DNA from: an uncultured Sulfitobacter sp.
Lineage (GTDB): Bacteria > Pseudomonadota > Alphaproteobacteria > Rhodobacterales > Rhodobacteraceae
Assembly (NCBI RefSeq): GCF_947499945.1
Contig: NZ_CANMQD010000007.1
Coordinates: 1 to 64,000, forward strand
Direction: 5' to 3'
Length of the DNA: 64,000 bases
This document shows positions 62,552 to 64,000 of this stretch, one piece after another. Below the pieces are notes generated by a model. The model did no database searches, was not told the origin of the DNA, and saw only the letters and a list, made by a program, of their open reading frames with translations. The first letter of the stretch is position 1, and every line of letters begins with the position of its first letter. The position numbers and the translations under genes are program-made.

Positions 62552-63475
62552 ATGAACTCCAAAATTGGATATCTGATCGCGTTTGCCATCCTTCTGGTTC
62601 TGCCATTTGTGGTCTACCCCGTCTTTTTGATGAAATTGCTTTGTTTCGCCCTTTTTGCCAGCGCGTTTAACCTGATCCTTGGCTTCGGCGGCTTGCTAAG
62701 CTTCGGTCACGCGGCGTTTTTCGGTGGCGCGGGCTACATCACAGGTCATGCCTTAAAAGTTTGGGGTCTCCCCACCGAGTTGGGCATCTTGTTCGGCGCA
62801 TTGACAGCGGGTCTGCTAGGTTTGCTAATCGGTATGTTGGCGATCCGTCGGCAGGGCATTTATTTCGCCATGATCACATTAGCTATGGCGCAAATGGTCT
62901 ACTTCATCTTTGTCAGTTCCGATTTCACCGGTGGTGAAAACGGTCTTCAGGGGGTGCCGCGCGGTTACGCTCTGGGTTTCATCGATCTGCAAAACGACTT
63001 GTCGATGTACTACTTCGTATTGGCAATCTTTGTTGCCGCCTTCTTTATAATCTCGCGAACTGTAAACTCGCCCTTCGGGCAAGTCCTCAGCGCAATTCGG
63101 GACAATGAAGATCGGGCAACGTCGCTTGGTTATGATGTCGATCGCTATAAATTGCTGGCCTTCGTACTTTCTGCAACCTTTGCCGGACTGGCCGGAGGGA
63201 CCAAGACAGTCGTATTCCAACTCGCCTCACTGACAGATTCTCATTGGCACATGTCTGGTGAAGTCGTCCTTATGACACTGCTTGGCGGATTGGGCACGAT
63301 TGCTGGTCCGTCAGTTGGTGCTGCCATCATCATCACGCTTCAGAACTATCTGGCATCCGGTCCGCTTGGTGCGTGGGTACCTGTCGTACTCGGTGTGATC
63401 TTTGTGGTCTGTGTGTTGGCCTTTCGCCGCGGCGTCGTCGGGGAACTTCACGCGTTCATTAAGAAATCGTTCTGA
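62552..63475 (+). CDS. LivM-type ABC permease
   Basis: 307 aa with about nine membrane helices and the motif GFGGLLSFGHAAFFGGAGY near 45. The cytoplasmic loop SAIRDNEDRATSLGYDVDRYK contacts the ATPases. With the LivH-type protein it completes the permease. The etfB start follows 35 bases downstream on the same strand. Confidence 0.88.
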   Translation: MNSKIGYLIAFAILLVLPFVVYPVFLMKLLCFALFASAFNLILGFGGLLSFGHAAFFGGAGYITGHALKVWGLPTELGILFGALTAGLLGLLIGMLAIRRQGIYFAMITLAMAQMVYFIFVSSDFTGGENGLQGVPRGYALGFIDLQNDLSMYYFVLAIFVAAFFIISRTVNSPFGQVLSAIRDNEDRATSLGYDVDRYKLLAFVLSATFAGLAGGTKTVVFQLASLTDSHWHMSGEVVLMTLLGGLGTIAGPSVGAAIIITLQNYLASGPLGAWVPVVLGVIFVVCVLAFRRGVVGELHAFIKKSF

Positions 63476-63510
63476 GACTTGCATGCGATGAATAACAGGA
63501 GTTTGAGATT

Positions 63511-64000
63511 ATGAAGGTTCTCGTCCCAGTTAAACGGGTTATTGACTACAACGTGAAAGTGCGCGTCAAAGCGGACGGGTCGGGTGTTGATCTCGCTAAC
63601 GTAAAAATGTCGATGAACCCGTTTGACGAGATTTCTGTCGAACAGGCGATCCGTCTAAAAGAAGCGGGCCAGGTCGATGAGATCGTCGTCGTTTCCATCG
63701 GTGTAAAGCAAGCACAGGAAACTCTGCGCACAGCGTTGGCCATGGGTGCGGACCGCGCCATTTTGGTTGTCGCGACGGATGATTTGCATAACGACATTGA
63801 GCCACTTGCAGTTGCCAAAATTCTTAAAGCGATTGTAGACGAAGAAAAGCCGGGTTTGGTTTTGACCGGCAAGCAAGCCATCGACAACGACATGAACGCG
63901 ACAGGTCAGATGTTGTCGGCCCTTTTGGGCTGGTCACAAGCGACATTTGCCTCCGAAGTCGAGATCGCAGGTGACAAGGCCAAGGTCTCACGCGAAGTGG
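63511..64000 (+). CDS. etfB: Electron transfer flavoprotein beta subunit (3' end outside window)
   Basis: The first 163 codons are present and the frame is still open at the window edge. [20 protein letters not shown] and [19 protein letters not shown] are the standard EtfB opening, followed by [19 protein letters not shown], the AMP-binding segment. EtfAB passes electrons from acyl-CoA dehydrogenases to the quinone pool. AGGAG precedes the ATG. etfA and an acyl-CoA dehydrogenase are expected just past the window. Confidence 0.92.
   Translation, partial: MKVLVPVKRVIDYNVKVRVKADGSGVDLANVKMSMNPFDEISVEQAIRLKEAGQVDEIVVVSIGVKQAQETLRTALAMGADRAILVVATDDLHNDIEPLAVAKILKAIVDEEKPGLVLTGKQAIDNDMNATGQMLSALLGWSQATFASEVEIAGDKAKVSREV

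Overview
This looks like roseobacter-group (Rhodobacterales, Alphaproteobacteria) DNA. The codon use, the Tat-exported sulfite dehydrogenase with a cytochrome c partner, the liv/etf catabolic cluster and the Ti-like vir conjugation machinery all fit. The middle (about 15.4-52.0 kb) is the backbone of a conjugative plasmid with its own replication initiator and iterons. The two ends are cargo that would be adjacent on a circular replicon; an integrated plasmid or chromid is also possible.

Layout. 0-2.6 kb: aromatic catabolism (benB start, benA, catB). 3.5-9.6 kb: a cargo island with a DUF4238 protein, a RloA/RloB (AbiL-like) ATPase-TOPRIM pair, a zinc-ribbon/HEPN protein and a serine recombinase. 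10.0-14.2 kb: an AcfC-like binding protein, sulfite dehydrogenase, diheme cytochrome c and an ECF sigma/anti-sigma pair. 15.5-28.8 kb: a VirB-type T4SS operon (virB1-like, B2, B3, B4, lipoprotein, a second lytic transglycosylase with VirB5-like ends, B5, B8, B9, B10, B11, two small proteins, B6). 29.0-35.9 kb: virD4, a VirD2-type relaxase, a VirD1/MobC-like protein, a tandem-repeat region, and VirC1- and VirC2-like genes. 36.0-47.0 kb: a probable leading region, mostly on the minus strand (ArdC, HTH protein, SSB, small proteins, ParD-like/zeta toxin pair, ParB-like protein, DUF3768), interrupted by a MerR-controlled cation-efflux cassette. 47.6-48.9 kb: RPA-type rep gene with iteron clusters on both sides. 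49-52 kb: hydrolase/membrane-protein pair and a small protein. 52.2-64 kb: crotonase, 2-hydroxyacid dehydrogenase, two-component system, acyl-CoA ligase, a complete liv-type ABC importer and the start of etfB.

How it fits together. VirD2, VirD1, VirC1, VirC2, VirD4 and VirB1-B11 equivalents form one transfer system. A border-like TATCCTG|C beside an inverted repeat at 36.05-36.08 kb is a candidate nic site. If it is used, the transferred strand is the + strand moving rightward, and most genes that enter first lie on the minus strand and can be read from that incoming strand. A repeated, covarying noncoding element sits directly upstream of ardC and of the operon ending in the ParB-like gene, which suggests single-strand promoters or structured leaders. 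An AT-rich palindrome (core TCAATATTATAATATTGA) recurs at the T4SS, relaxase, ssb and rep promoters, which suggests one plasmid-wide repressor. At the right end the ligase, importer and etfB look like a pathway for uptake and CoA-dependent oxidation of a carboxylic acid.
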